DNA of 64,000 nt, taken from the NCBI RefSeq assembly GCF_008124835.1, contig NZ_VNHW01000004.1, positions 124,001-188,000 on the forward strand, in the 5' to 3' direction. The notes beneath the pieces are model-generated. The model saw only the letters and a program-made list of their open reading frames with translations, ran no database searches and was not told the origin of the DNA. The stretch is from Blastococcus xanthinilyticus (lineage in GTDB: Bacteria; Actinomycetota; Actinomycetes; Mycobacteriales; Geodermatophilaceae). Numbering within the stretch: position 1 is the stretch's first letter; every line of letters starts with the position of its first letter. Both the position numbers and the translations under genes were made by a program. This document shows, one piece after another, positions 17,317 through 24,282 of the stretch.

Positions 17317-18690
17317 GTGGTCAGCAAGGACTTGAATCAGGGCGACCGCCCACGGCCGGGGATCGGGTCGCTGATCTCTCTCGGCTTGGTGGTCGTCGGC
17401 TTTATCTCAGGCGGATGGTCGGGCGGGCTGGTGATGATCGGCCTGGTCATGCTGCTTGCTGCGCTGGCGGGGCTCTTCTTCAAGCGGGGCCCATTCGTCG
17501 CCGAGCCTCGGCAGGCCGTCAAGGGGATCGCGGCCATCGGTGTCGTCGTGCTCCTGGCGGGCGGGGCTATCGGGGCGCCGACTGAAGCCGAGACGGACAC
17601 GGCCGGCACCGCATCCAAGGCGGCCGAGAAGTCGGCCGCTGCGGAGGCGAGGGCGCAGGCCGACGCCGCGGAGCTGGCCGAGGAGGAGGCGATCCAGGCG
17701 GCTGAGGCTGCTCTAGCCGCAGAGGACGAGCAGGTCAACACCGGTGGGGTGGCCGTAGGGGCGTCCCTGGCCGATGAGGCGACCGCGCAGGCAGTTGCTT
17801 CCGCAGGCGAGACCACCGCGCTGGCCGCGCTCGCCGCGATCGAGGTGAAAGGCCGCGCACCCCGCACGGGTTACGACCGCGACCTGTTCGGCTCCGGGTG
17901 GCTGGACACCGACCGGAACGGCTGCGACACCCGCAACGACGTCCTGAAGCGCGACCTCCAGGCCGAGACCTTCAAGCCGGGCACCCGCAGCTGCGTGGTG
18001 CTGACCGGCACCCTTGCCGACCCGTACTCGGGGAAGACCATCGCCTTCCAGCGTGGGCAGGACACGAGCTCGGACGTGCAGATCGACCACGTGGTGGCGC
18101 TGTCGGACGCCTGGCAGAAGGGCGCGCAGCAGCTCGACGAGAGCCGCCGACGCGCGTTCGCCAACGACCCGCTGAACCTGCTCGCCGTCGACGGGCCGCT
18201 GAACATGCAGAAGGGCGACGGTGACGCGGCGACGTGGCTGCCGCCGGCGCGCGGCTACCGGTGCGAGTACGTGGCCCGGCAGGTGGCGGTGAAGGCCACC
18301 TATGCGCTGTGGATGACGCAGGCGGAGAAGAACGCGATCGCGACGGTCCTGTCGTCGTGCCCGGAGCAGCGGCTCCCGGCCGGGGTCGTCGTCGATGTGC
18401 CGGAGCGCCAGCCCGCGGCCCCGCCGGCGCCCGCCCCGGCACCGGCACCGAAGCCGTCGCCGAAGCCCGCGCCGGTGCCTGCCCCGCTTCCTGCTCCCGT
18501 GCCCGCACCCGCTCCAGCGCCGCCTGCTCCGGCCCCGGTGGGCAACCCGGGCGACTCGAAGAACTGTAGCGACTTCTCGAGCCACGCCCAGGCCCAGGCC
18601 TGGTACGAGACCTACTTCCCGGCGTACGGGGATGTGGCTGGCCTCGACGGCAGCGACCAGGACGGTCTGGCCTGCGAGAGCCTTGGCTGA
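17317..18690 (+). CDS. Membrane-anchored or secreted HNH (DUF1524-type) nuclease with Excalibur domain
   Basis: 457 residues from GTG 17317. Hydrophobic helices lie at ~18-55 and ~70-86, followed by an Ala/Glu-rich coiled stretch (~95-150). The nuclease core runs from GYDRDLFGSGWLDTDRNGCDTRNDVL to the catalytic ID257H258VVALSDAW and NDPLNLLAVDGPLNMQKGD, the DUF1524/HNH pattern. A ~60-residue Pro-Ala repeat leads to a C-terminal Excalibur calcium-binding domain (416-457; Cys pair, DGSDQDGLACESLG). Such proteins usually act outside the membrane. It ends the rightward run and is followed by a terminator. Confidence 0.85.
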   Translation: MVSKDLNQGDRPRPGIGSLISLGLVVVGFISGGWSGGLVMIGLVMLLAALAGLFFKRGPFVAEPRQAVKGIAAIGVVVLLAGGAIGAPTEAETDTAGTASKAAEKSAAAEARAQADAAELAEEEAIQAAEAALAAEDEQVNTGGVAVGASLADEATAQAVASAGETTALAALAAIEVKGRAPRTGYDRDLFGSGWLDTDRNGCDTRNDVLKRDLQAETFKPGTRSCVVLTGTLADPYSGKTIAFQRGQDTSSDVQIDHVVALSDAWQKGAQQLDESRRRAFANDPLNLLAVDGPLNMQKGDGDAATWLPPARGYRCEYVARQVAVKATYALWMTQAEKNAIATVLSSCPEQRLPAGVVVDVPERQPAAPPAPAPAPAPKPSPKPAPVPAPLPAPVPAPAPAPPAPAPVGNPGDSKNCSDFSSHAQAQAWYETYFPAYGDVAGLDGSDQDGLACESLG

Positions 18691-18717
18691 TCTCTGCACT
18701 GCTCCAACACGGAAAGG

Positions 18718-18744
18718 GCCCCACCCCCGAGCAGGGGGTGGGGC
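18718..18744 (+). terminator. Hairpin terminator
   Basis: A perfect 11-bp stem (18718-18728 with 18734-18744) with a 5-nt loop lies 28 nt after the nuclease stop and ends the long rightward gene run of the element. Confidence 0.7.
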
Positions 18745-18909
18745 GTTCGTGCTATCGGTGGCGCTGCGGCCGGCGGCTACCGGACCTGCGTGGGGGGGTG
18801 ACGTAGCCGCGGGGCGGGTGACCTCGCCGACGATGTCATCGTGCCGGGCCCTGAGGGTTGCGCACCGGCTTGTCCACAGGCGGCGCGCTTGCGCAGCCCC
18901 CGCGTTCGA

Positions 18910-19209
18910 TCAGGCGCCGGGCGTTGGCGGGCGCAGGATCAGGTGCTCGCCGGACGGGCGTGCGTCCTCAGGGCGGGCAGGTCCCGCGATAGGCCCGTAG
19001 AGGTTGAGGATCCCAGCGATCTGGCTGGCGGGATACACGTCCGTACCGGGGCCTTCGGCGTCCGAGTGGTTGAGCTCGATGTAGCACCAGCCGTCCTCGA
19101 GGCGGATCCGGCACGACTGGTAGCCGATCGGTCGATCGGACAGTGGGTTGGCGATGTACACCTGGCCGGTGTTGTAGATCGCTCCGGGCTGCAGGTTGCT
19201 GAGATCCAT
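18910..19209 (-). CDS. Hypothetical protein
   Basis: 99 residues from ATG 19209. The sequence is mixed beta (LQPGAIYNTGQVYIANPL, then YQSCRIRLEDGWCYIELNHSD) with good complexity and coding bias. It reads opposite to both neighbours. No family is recognised. The 165 bp to its left (18745-18909) holds no gene that I can support. Confidence 0.55.
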   Translation of the reverse strand: MDLSNLQPGAIYNTGQVYIANPLSDRPIGYQSCRIRLEDGWCYIELNHSDAEGPGTDVYPASQIAGILNLYGPIAGPARPEDARPSGEHLILRPPTPGA

Positions 19210-19338
19210 GCCTCGACCTTAGGAGACGGGGGCGTCTCGGGGTCGCCCGAAATGGTCGTGCGGAGCGCTGTAGGAGTGCTGAGCCTCGGTCAGACGTTCC
19301 CACTAGCATCCCCGGCGACGGCGAGAGGAGGCCCGACC

Positions 19339-19857
19339 ATGCCCACCGAGCTGGAGCAGATGAGCGTCAAGGAGATCCGAGACGCCGCCGAGGAGATGGC
19401 TCGGGAGGTCCTCGACGAGTTCTGGCGCGAGCGTTTCATCCCCGTCGACCCCGTGCAGATCGCACGCGACATGGGGGTGGAGGTCTTCTCCGCGGAGCTG
19501 GGCAACGACGTCCTCGGGCTGATCTTCGGCAGCGACAAGGGCACCCAGATCTATATCGACCGAGACCAGCCGGCCGCCCGCTACCGCTTCACCGCGGCCC
19601 ACGAGCTCGGACACTACGTCGACCACGCCGAGGGCCCGGGCACCGCAGCCGAGATGGACTACGTCGACCGTCGGTCCGACGTCGACCGGGGCAACCCGCG
19701 GGAGGTCTACGCGAACCACTTCGCCGGTGCCCTGCTGATGCCGGAGCCGGAACTGCGCGCCGAGCGAGCGCGTGGCCGGAACGACGTGCAGATCGCCGCG
19801 CACTTCGGGGTATCTCTCGCCGCCGCGCAGTACCGGCGGCAGCTGCTGAAGGCATGA
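19339..19857 (+). CDS. ImmA/IrrE-family metallopeptidase
   Basis: 172 residues from ATG 19339 with a good GAGAGGAGG. The zinc site is HELGH at 88-92, with E122 (REVYANHFAGALLMP) as the likely third ligand, the classic ImmA/IrrE arrangement. These peptidases cut ImmR-type repressors in mobile elements to trigger excision, or act as toxins or stress sensors (family knowledge). No ImmR-like repressor is adjacent. Instead the stop overlaps the start of a membrane protein gene (ATGA), so the pair is co-translated. Confidence 0.88.
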   Translation: MPTELEQMSVKEIRDAAEEMAREVLDEFWRERFIPVDPVQIARDMGVEVFSAELGNDVLGLIFGSDKGTQIYIDRDQPAARYRFTAAHELGHYVDHAEGPGTAAEMDYVDRRSDVDRGNPREVYANHFAGALLMPEPELRAERARGRNDVQIAAHFGVSLAAAQYRRQLLKA

Positions 19858-20282
19858 CGGAAGACCTCCCCGACCCGTTGCGAGACGACGAGCAGGAGGC
19901 GCCCGCGGGCGGTGCTCGCCGCCTCGCGAAGAACGCCAGTGACGTCAGCCCCGCGGCCAAGGCCCCGCAGAAGGGCGATGTGGTCGAGCCGCCCAACTAC
20001 GAGGACCCCACCGCGGGCGGCGCTCGGTTCCTCGGGCACCTGCTGCAGCGGTCACCGTTCTTCGACTACTTCTGCCAGGTGGCGGAAGCCAGTTACGAGG
20101 GCAAGAACTCTCAGCCGAAGGTCCGGAAGGCGCAGACCGACCACAAGTGGCTGTACCGCTTCTGCACCGTCGCCGACATGACCCTGAGGGTGATCGTCGT
20201 CGCGCTCATCCTGCTCTTCATCTTCGCAGTCGCGTTCAAGACGCTCTGGCCGCTCGTCACGCCTGCGGGCCCGGGCGCCTGA
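19854..20282 (+). CDS. Single-pass membrane protein coupled to ImmA-like peptidase
   Basis: 142 residues beginning in an ATGA overlap with the peptidase. An acidic disordered N-terminus (~1-55) is followed by a soluble patch (FLGHLLQRSPFFDYFCQVAEASYEGKN) and one C-terminal membrane helix (TLRVIVVALILLFIFAVAFKTLW, ~109-131). The topology suggests the bulk faces the cytoplasm. It could anchor or be cut by the peptidase, but this is inference. Confidence 0.6.
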   Translation: MTEDLPDPLRDDEQEAPAGGARRLAKNASDVSPAAKAPQKGDVVEPPNYEDPTAGGARFLGHLLQRSPFFDYFCQVAEASYEGKNSQPKVRKAQTDHKWLYRFCTVADMTLRVIVVALILLFIFAVAFKTLWPLVTPAGPGA

Positions 20283-20324
20283 CCGTTCGCGCCGTAGTCG
20301 CTCGGAGCGCCCCCTCTGGGCGAG

Positions 20325-20534
20325 TCAGGGACCGACTGGCCGACGCCACCACATGGAGTAGACGACCCCGGTCCAGCGGTGTGATCCCGGCTTCTCGAAA
20401 AGCATGGTCACCGTGCTACCGCTCAGGAGCTCCCACCCGGCCGCGGCCCACTCGTCGAGGTGCGCCTGCATCACTCCTGGTTCTGGTGACCGCAACTCGC
20501 TGAGGCGGTACTGCCATGAGGTGTTGTCGGTCAC
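20325..20534 (-). CDS. Small DUF4177-like protein
   Basis: 69 residues from GTG 20534. The pattern WQYRLSELRSPEPGVMQAHLDEWAAAGWELLSG, then VTMLFEKP, is the beta-helix-beta layout of short DUF4177-type proteins (LNxxGxxGWEL). It is an isolated gene on the minus strand. Function is unknown. Confidence 0.55.
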   Translation of the reverse strand: MTDNTSWQYRLSELRSPEPGVMQAHLDEWAAAGWELLSGSTVTMLFEKPGSHRWTGVVYSMWWRRPVGP

Positions 20535-20655
20535 GGCCGCAGGCTAGCTAGCGGCCGGCCTCCGTGGGTGACGTCAGGATGCCGTACGGGGCCGCTTGAG
20601 GCACAAGGTCCACTTCTTGTGCGCACTCCACCATGGGCACGCGGGTAGTGGCCTG

Positions 20656-20838
20656 TCAGAAGCGCCGGCGGCGGACACCCGACTCGACGCAGGACGAGCA
20701 AGTGTCGATGAACACGGCCCCCGTGGGTTCGCGACCCTGATGGGTCATGCAGAAGGCGCGACCACAGGTGGAGCAGCGGCCGAGGGCCAGCACGCCGCAG
20801 GCCTCACCGCGGAAGTCGACGGCGCAATCGGCTGGCAT
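20656..20838 (-). CDS. Small zinc-ribbon-like protein
   Basis: 60 residues from ATG 20838. Seven Cys and a His in ordered spacing (C5, C14, CSTC, CMTH, CSSC) suggest a B-box-like or treble-clef zinc fold. No catalytic motif is present. It is one of several small Cys-rich proteins in the element. Confidence 0.55.
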   Translation of the reverse strand: MPADCAVDFRGEACGVLALGRCSTCGRAFCMTHQGREPTGAVFIDTCSSCVESGVRRRRF

Positions 20839-20924
20839 CCCGCCAGCATGGCCGTTGGCGGCCCCTTAGGGCGACTCCGCTTCGGCGGGTGGCGGCCTGA
20901 TGCGGCGCGCTCAAGGATGGGGGC

Positions 20925-21134
20925 ATGACCCTCGAACAGCTCGGCCTGGGCCCGGTCGTGATCATCGAGTCGCTGCAGGTTGATACGACGAGCGGGATGC
21001 GCATGTCCAGCCACATTCGCGCCTGCTTCGCTCCAGGGTGGCTGTACATGGAGACCCGACCACAGGGCGAGCCGACGGTCGAGGTAATCCCCGCCCACCG
21101 GGTACTGCACGCAGGTGGCGTCCGCCCAGCCTGA
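20925..21134 (+). CDS. Hypothetical small protein
   Basis: 69 residues from ATG 20925. The mixed sequence (GPVVIIESLQVDTTSGMRMSS, then ACFAPGWLYMETRPQGEP) has reasonable coding composition. No family and no coupled neighbour were recognised. Confidence 0.4.
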   Translation: MTLEQLGLGPVVIIESLQVDTTSGMRMSSHIRACFAPGWLYMETRPQGEPTVEVIPAHRVLHAGGVRPA

Positions 21135-21148
21135 TGACCCCCTCCGGG

Positions 21149-21412
21149 CTACTCCCGCGACACCGTCTCTGTCTGCCGGACCCGCTCGCCGTCGGCGGTG
21201 TTGAGGGACAGGGCCAGCTCGTAGGTGCCGGCCGGGAGGTCGGCTGCGAGCGTGCCATCGGCGACTTGCGCGGTCACGGCGACGGCGGCGACGACGTGCC
21301 CCGCGCGGTCGCCGCCCTGTCCCAGCCCTCCACGCCGACGGTGCCGCGCCGGCCGGCTCGGTCGAGCTGGCCAAGGCCATTCGCGGGAACCGGGCGTTCG
21401 TCGACCAGTCAC
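21149..21412 (-). pseudogene. Probable 3' remnant of a beta-sandwich protein gene
   Basis: The last ~48 residues on the minus strand (VAVTAQVADGTLAADLPAGTY, then ELALSLNTADGERVRQ) look like a genuine beta-sandwich C-terminus. The residues before them in the same frame are Arg/Pro-rich and non-coding in character. The simplest reading is a truncated gene end. A short real gene with a start near 21300 is possible. Confidence 0.3.
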
Positions 21413-21419
21413 TCAGGTC

Positions 21420-21668
21420 TGAAGACCCTTGTCGGCGGCGACGTCATCCACACCGTCCTCCGCCGGGGGGAGTCGACGTCCCGTCGCGTGCACCGCTTCG
21501 ACGACTCCGGGGCCGAGTTCGCCCGGATGGTGCGTAACCGCAGTCGGCGACGCTGTGCAGGACACCTCCGGAGTCGAGGTGCGACAGATCGCTGCCTACA
21601 GGTCAGGTACCGACGTCGCTCACGTGGGCTGCTTCGTGGTGCGCTTACGCGAGGGGTCGTTTACCTGA
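21420..21668 (+). pseudogene. Possible frameshifted small gene
   Basis: One frame reads LKTLVGGDVIHTVLRRGEST, then RVHRFDDSGAEFARMVRN, up to about 21540, and degrades. The next frame then reads VQDTSGVEVRQIAAYRSGTD, then AHVGCFVVRLREGSFT, to a stop at 21668. Both halves look protein-like, which suggests one ~80-residue gene broken by a frameshift. Neither half has a convincing start. Confidence 0.25.
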
Positions 21669-21854
21669 GCGAGCGTCGTCGAAGGGCGTCGTGGGGGCCC
21701 CGATGGGCTCCGACGCCCTTGTGGCGAGTTCACGTAGTCGCCTGGTCAGGTGACGGCTTGGCCAAGCGCCGCCACAGTGGCCTCAGCAGGCCAGACTTGT
21801 CACTGGAAAGCCAGAGACTCCGCCGAGACGACAGGGAGAGGGAGGTGACTCGAC

Positions 21855-22646
21855 GTGGCTGACGACGAGCTGGGACTGCACATCAAGGGCGCCGTGGGCT
21901 TCATCGACGCCACCGCACTAGCAGCAGGTCTGACCGCCCTGCTGCGCCTCCTTGGCGACCCGCCGGCAGCAGGTGAGGACAGCGCCGCCCCGGTGTGGGC
22001 GGTCAGCCTCCTGCGGACCGGCAGCCTGGACGTTGCCGTCCGCCCTGGAGGTGCGGTCACGCGCGAGTCTGTCGAGCGGCTCCAGCTGGTCCGCCGCGGT
22101 ATCGGCTCGCTCCACGAGCGAGCGGGCGCACCGGCCGGGTGGAATCAGGAGGATTTGCGCAACCTGCTGAGGATCGGTGACATCGTCGGTCTGCAGGGCG
22201 TCGAGGCTGTGGACATCATCATCGATCGGCAGCGCCCGGACGACTGGATCACCTTGAGTGGCTCGGTGCTGAACCACGCTCGGGAGTCGCTCAGTGAAAC
22301 CGAAGTGTCCTTCGGCTCTGTCCGGGGGCGCATCGACCGCTATCTCTCTCGCGGAAACCGGCGTGAGGTCGGCCTGACCGACGAGTCCAGTGGCCGCCCT
22401 GTGCGGGTCTGGTATCCCGAGTCCTTGCAGGCGCGGATGGTGGCCGCCATCGAGCGGGACGTGGTGATCTGGGGCGAGGTGCGTCGCAACACTGCTGGCC
22501 ACAAGACCTCGATCCGCGCTGAGGATCTCGAGCTCGTTGAGCGGCGCCCGCCTGAGCCTGCTCGAGCACTCGTCGGGATGTTCGATCCCGACTGGACAGA
22601 CGGCATAAGCAACGACGAGTGGTTGCGGCTTCAGCGCGGTGGCTGA
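21855..22646 (+). CDS. Unknown protein paired with a PIN nuclease
   Basis: 263 residues from GTG 21855 with GGGAGGTG just upstream. The N-terminal ~85 residues (LGLHIKGAVGFIDATALAAGL then TALLRLLGD, and WAVSLLRTGSLDVAVRPG) form a possible alpha/beta domain. The C-terminal part (FGSVRGRIDRYLSRG, VGLTDESSGRPVRVWYP, VVIWGEVRRNTAGHKTSIRAEDLE) reads like an OB-fold nucleic-acid-binding domain. The stop overlaps the PIN gene by 8 bp, so they form a pair. It is too large for a classical VapB antitoxin. Its role as antitoxin, sensor or targeting subunit is unknown. Confidence 0.65.
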   Translation: MADDELGLHIKGAVGFIDATALAAGLTALLRLLGDPPAAGEDSAAPVWAVSLLRTGSLDVAVRPGGAVTRESVERLQLVRRGIGSLHERAGAPAGWNQEDLRNLLRIGDIVGLQGVEAVDIIIDRQRPDDWITLSGSVLNHARESLSETEVSFGSVRGRIDRYLSRGNRREVGLTDESSGRPVRVWYPESLQARMVAAIERDVVIWGEVRRNTAGHKTSIRAEDLELVERRPPEPARALVGMFDPDWTDGISNDEWLRLQRGG

Positions 22647-23178
22647 CGTCCGCCGTGTCTGCGTGGACACCTCCGTCTTCCTGTCCGTGTTCGCGCGCGA
22701 GACGGATCCGGCCGGGCGACTGGAACCGAGCCTGTGGGTGCTGGAGGCTGCCCAGGCGGGGCAGCATGAGCTTGTCATCGCCGCATCCGTGATCGCTGAG
22801 ATCGGAGGAGCGCCGGTCATGCGGCCGCCGGCCAAAGCTGACGCTGCTCGTCGGGCGGCCAGCATTGCTCGGTTCGAACAGTGGGTAACCGACAACCGCT
22901 TCCTGGTCGTCGACGTCGACCAGCGGCTGGCCACCCAGGCAGCTCGGCTGGGGCAGCAGCACCAGTTGAGCGGCGGCGATGCCTGCGTGCTAGCGGCGGG
23001 CCTGGCGACGCGCTGCTCGACGCTGTACACCTGGGACAAGGACTTGCTCAAGCTCAACGTGCTAGGTGCCCTGCACTGCCAGCGACCGCAGATGCTCACA
23101 GCAGTTCAGGGCGAGCTGTTCTCGCCACGGGAGACGTCCGAGGGCGCGCCGCGCCCGGACGGGAGCGAGGGGCAATAG
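22639..23178 (+). CDS. PIN-domain ribonuclease
   Basis: 179 residues from GTG 22639, overlapping the partner gene by 8 bp. The acidic PIN centre is complete: D10 (VCVDTSVFL), E54 (SVIAEIGG), D114 (LSGGDACVLAAG) and D133/D135 (TLYTWDKDLLKL). PIN proteins cut RNA with Mg2+ or Mn2+ and include VapC toxins (family knowledge). The ~30-residue tail is disordered. The partner is a 263-residue protein rather than a small antitoxin, which makes the pair worth testing as a toxin or defence module. Confidence 0.85.
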   Translation: MADVRRVCVDTSVFLSVFARETDPAGRLEPSLWVLEAAQAGQHELVIAASVIAEIGGAPVMRPPAKADAARRAASIARFEQWVTDNRFLVVDVDQRLATQAARLGQQHQLSGGDACVLAAGLATRCSTLYTWDKDLLKLNVLGALHCQRPQMLTAVQGELFSPRETSEGAPRPDGSEGQ

Positions 23179-23240
23179 CGCTACGGCGCTTGGCCGAGGC
23201 GCGGCACGTCTACGGTCGTCAATCCGGGACCCGCCGCCGT

Positions 23241-23279
23241 CTGAGTCCCCGCCGGACCGTGGGACCGGCGGGGGCTCAG
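23241..23279. terminator. Bidirectional hairpin terminator
   Basis: A 15-bp stem (23241-23255 with 23265-23279, one G-U pair) with a 9-nt loop lies between the PIN gene and the convergent zinc-protein gene, whose stop codon it overlaps. Confidence 0.65.
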
Positions 23280-23449
23280 TTCGGCTCTGGCTCCACCCAC
23301 TCGCACAGCTGGTTGGTGCAGACCTTCGGCACCCACATGGGGGCAGTGAAGCTGCTGTCGAGCACCGGAGCCGAACCGGAGTGCAGGGGCCGGACCCGAC
23401 TGTTGCACTGGGGGCAGCGTCCGTCCCGCACCGGTTCCGTCGTCGCCAT
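23276..23449 (-). CDS. 57-residue zinc-ribbon-like protein
   Basis: ATG 23449 to TGA 23276. The peptide has a CPQC pair near residue 12 and a second C-x5-C pair near residue 44 (VCTNQLCEW), spaced as in small zinc ribbons. Acidic termini flank them. The gene is short but clean in coding composition and ends inside the shared terminator. Confidence 0.5.
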   Translation of the reverse strand: MATTEPVRDGRCPQCNSRVRPLHSGSAPVLDSSFTAPMWVPKVCTNQLCEWVEPEPN

Positions 23450-23472
23450 GCCCCTGACCGTACCGAGAAGCG

Positions 23473-24282
23473 TCAGCCGGGGCCTGCGAGTCCAGATGGG
23501 GCTGCGCCGCCCCCGCCCTGCTCGCCTGAGCCTTCCGCCTGTTGTGCGTCCTGCGCCTGGCGCCAGCGTGCCTGGGCCTCCTTCACCTCGGCCTCGAGTT
23601 CCTCGTGCTGGCGGCGGCGCTGTTCGCGCTGCTGCAGCAGACGCTGGTCGATCGCGTCAGCGTCCCGCACGTAAGCCGCCAGCCCGCCGTTGCCGCGGTA
23701 CTTGAAGCTGGCCACCGTCTTGCTGAGCTCGCGCAGCGCGGTGGCCGCCTCGTGCATCCCGTAGGTGATCAGCCACGTGCTGTCGGAGAAGTCGTCCCAG
23801 TCGATCACGGACGGCGTCGGCGGAAGGGACTTTCCCTGGCTGTCCCGGTAGCTCACCACGGCCTCGTGCCGGCTGACCAGCTTCTCTGCCTGGGCGCGGT
23901 TGGAGCCGAGATCCCAGAAGGTCCTCCACTCCTGCCCCGGCACGAGCACCGGCAGCTGCTTCGGCAGCGCCACCTCCTCCGGTGGCTCGTCGGGTCGGCC
24001 CGACCGGAGCAGTGGTGGCGTCACCGTCAGCGTGACGTCACGAGCGACGGTCGTCCCGAAGTTGCGGACGACGATGTCCAGCCCCTGGTCATGCCCGGGT
24101 GTGCGTTCGGCGAAGCAGACCACGTAGGGCTGTGCCTGCTCCAGGCGCAGACGCCGGGCCTCGCGGAGCTGACGCCAGGCAACGAACCCGGCTGCGAGGG
24201 CGATCAGCGCCGTGGCGTTCGTCCCGAAGGCGGCCCAGTCGTTCGGCGTCCAGGCGGCGAAGTCGGGACCCCACGGGCTCAT
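23473..24282 (-). CDS. Membrane-anchored protein coupled to the second recombinase
   Basis: 269 residues from ATG 24282, starting in an ATGA overlap with the recombinase stop. One N-terminal membrane helix (~21-36: NATALIALAAGFVAW) is followed by a basic helix, a beta-rich domain (AQPYVVCFAERTPGHDQGLDI, then VVRNFGTTVARDVTLTVTPP, an immunoglobulin-like pattern), a helical region, and a charged coiled coil (~215-250) with a Gly/Ser tail. No catalytic motif is visible. Similar one-helix proteins occur on many islands without known function. Confidence 0.6.
   Translation of the reverse strand: MSPWGPDFAAWTPNDWAAFGTNATALIALAAGFVAWRQLREARRLRLEQAQPYVVCFAERTPGHDQGLDIVVRNFGTTVARDVTLTVTPPLLRSGRPDEPPEEVALPKQLPVLVPGQEWRTFWDLGSNRAQAEKLVSRHEAVVSYRDSQGKSLPPTPSVIDWDDFSDSTWLITYGMHEAATALRELSKTVASFKYRGNGGLAAYVRDADAIDQRLLQQREQRRRQHEELEAEVKEAQARWRQAQDAQQAEGSGEQGGGGAAPSGLAGPG

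Noticed and set aside
18870-18878. TTGTCCACA, a DnaA-box-like nonamer in the element
   Set aside because: Only a single copy was seen, with no AT-rich unwinding region or replication gene beside it. One nonamer is not evidence for an origin.
22860-22885. GGTTCGAA-like stretch resembling a tRNA T-arm
   Set aside because: It lies within the well-supported PIN gene, and no acceptor stem or anticodon arm can be drawn around it.
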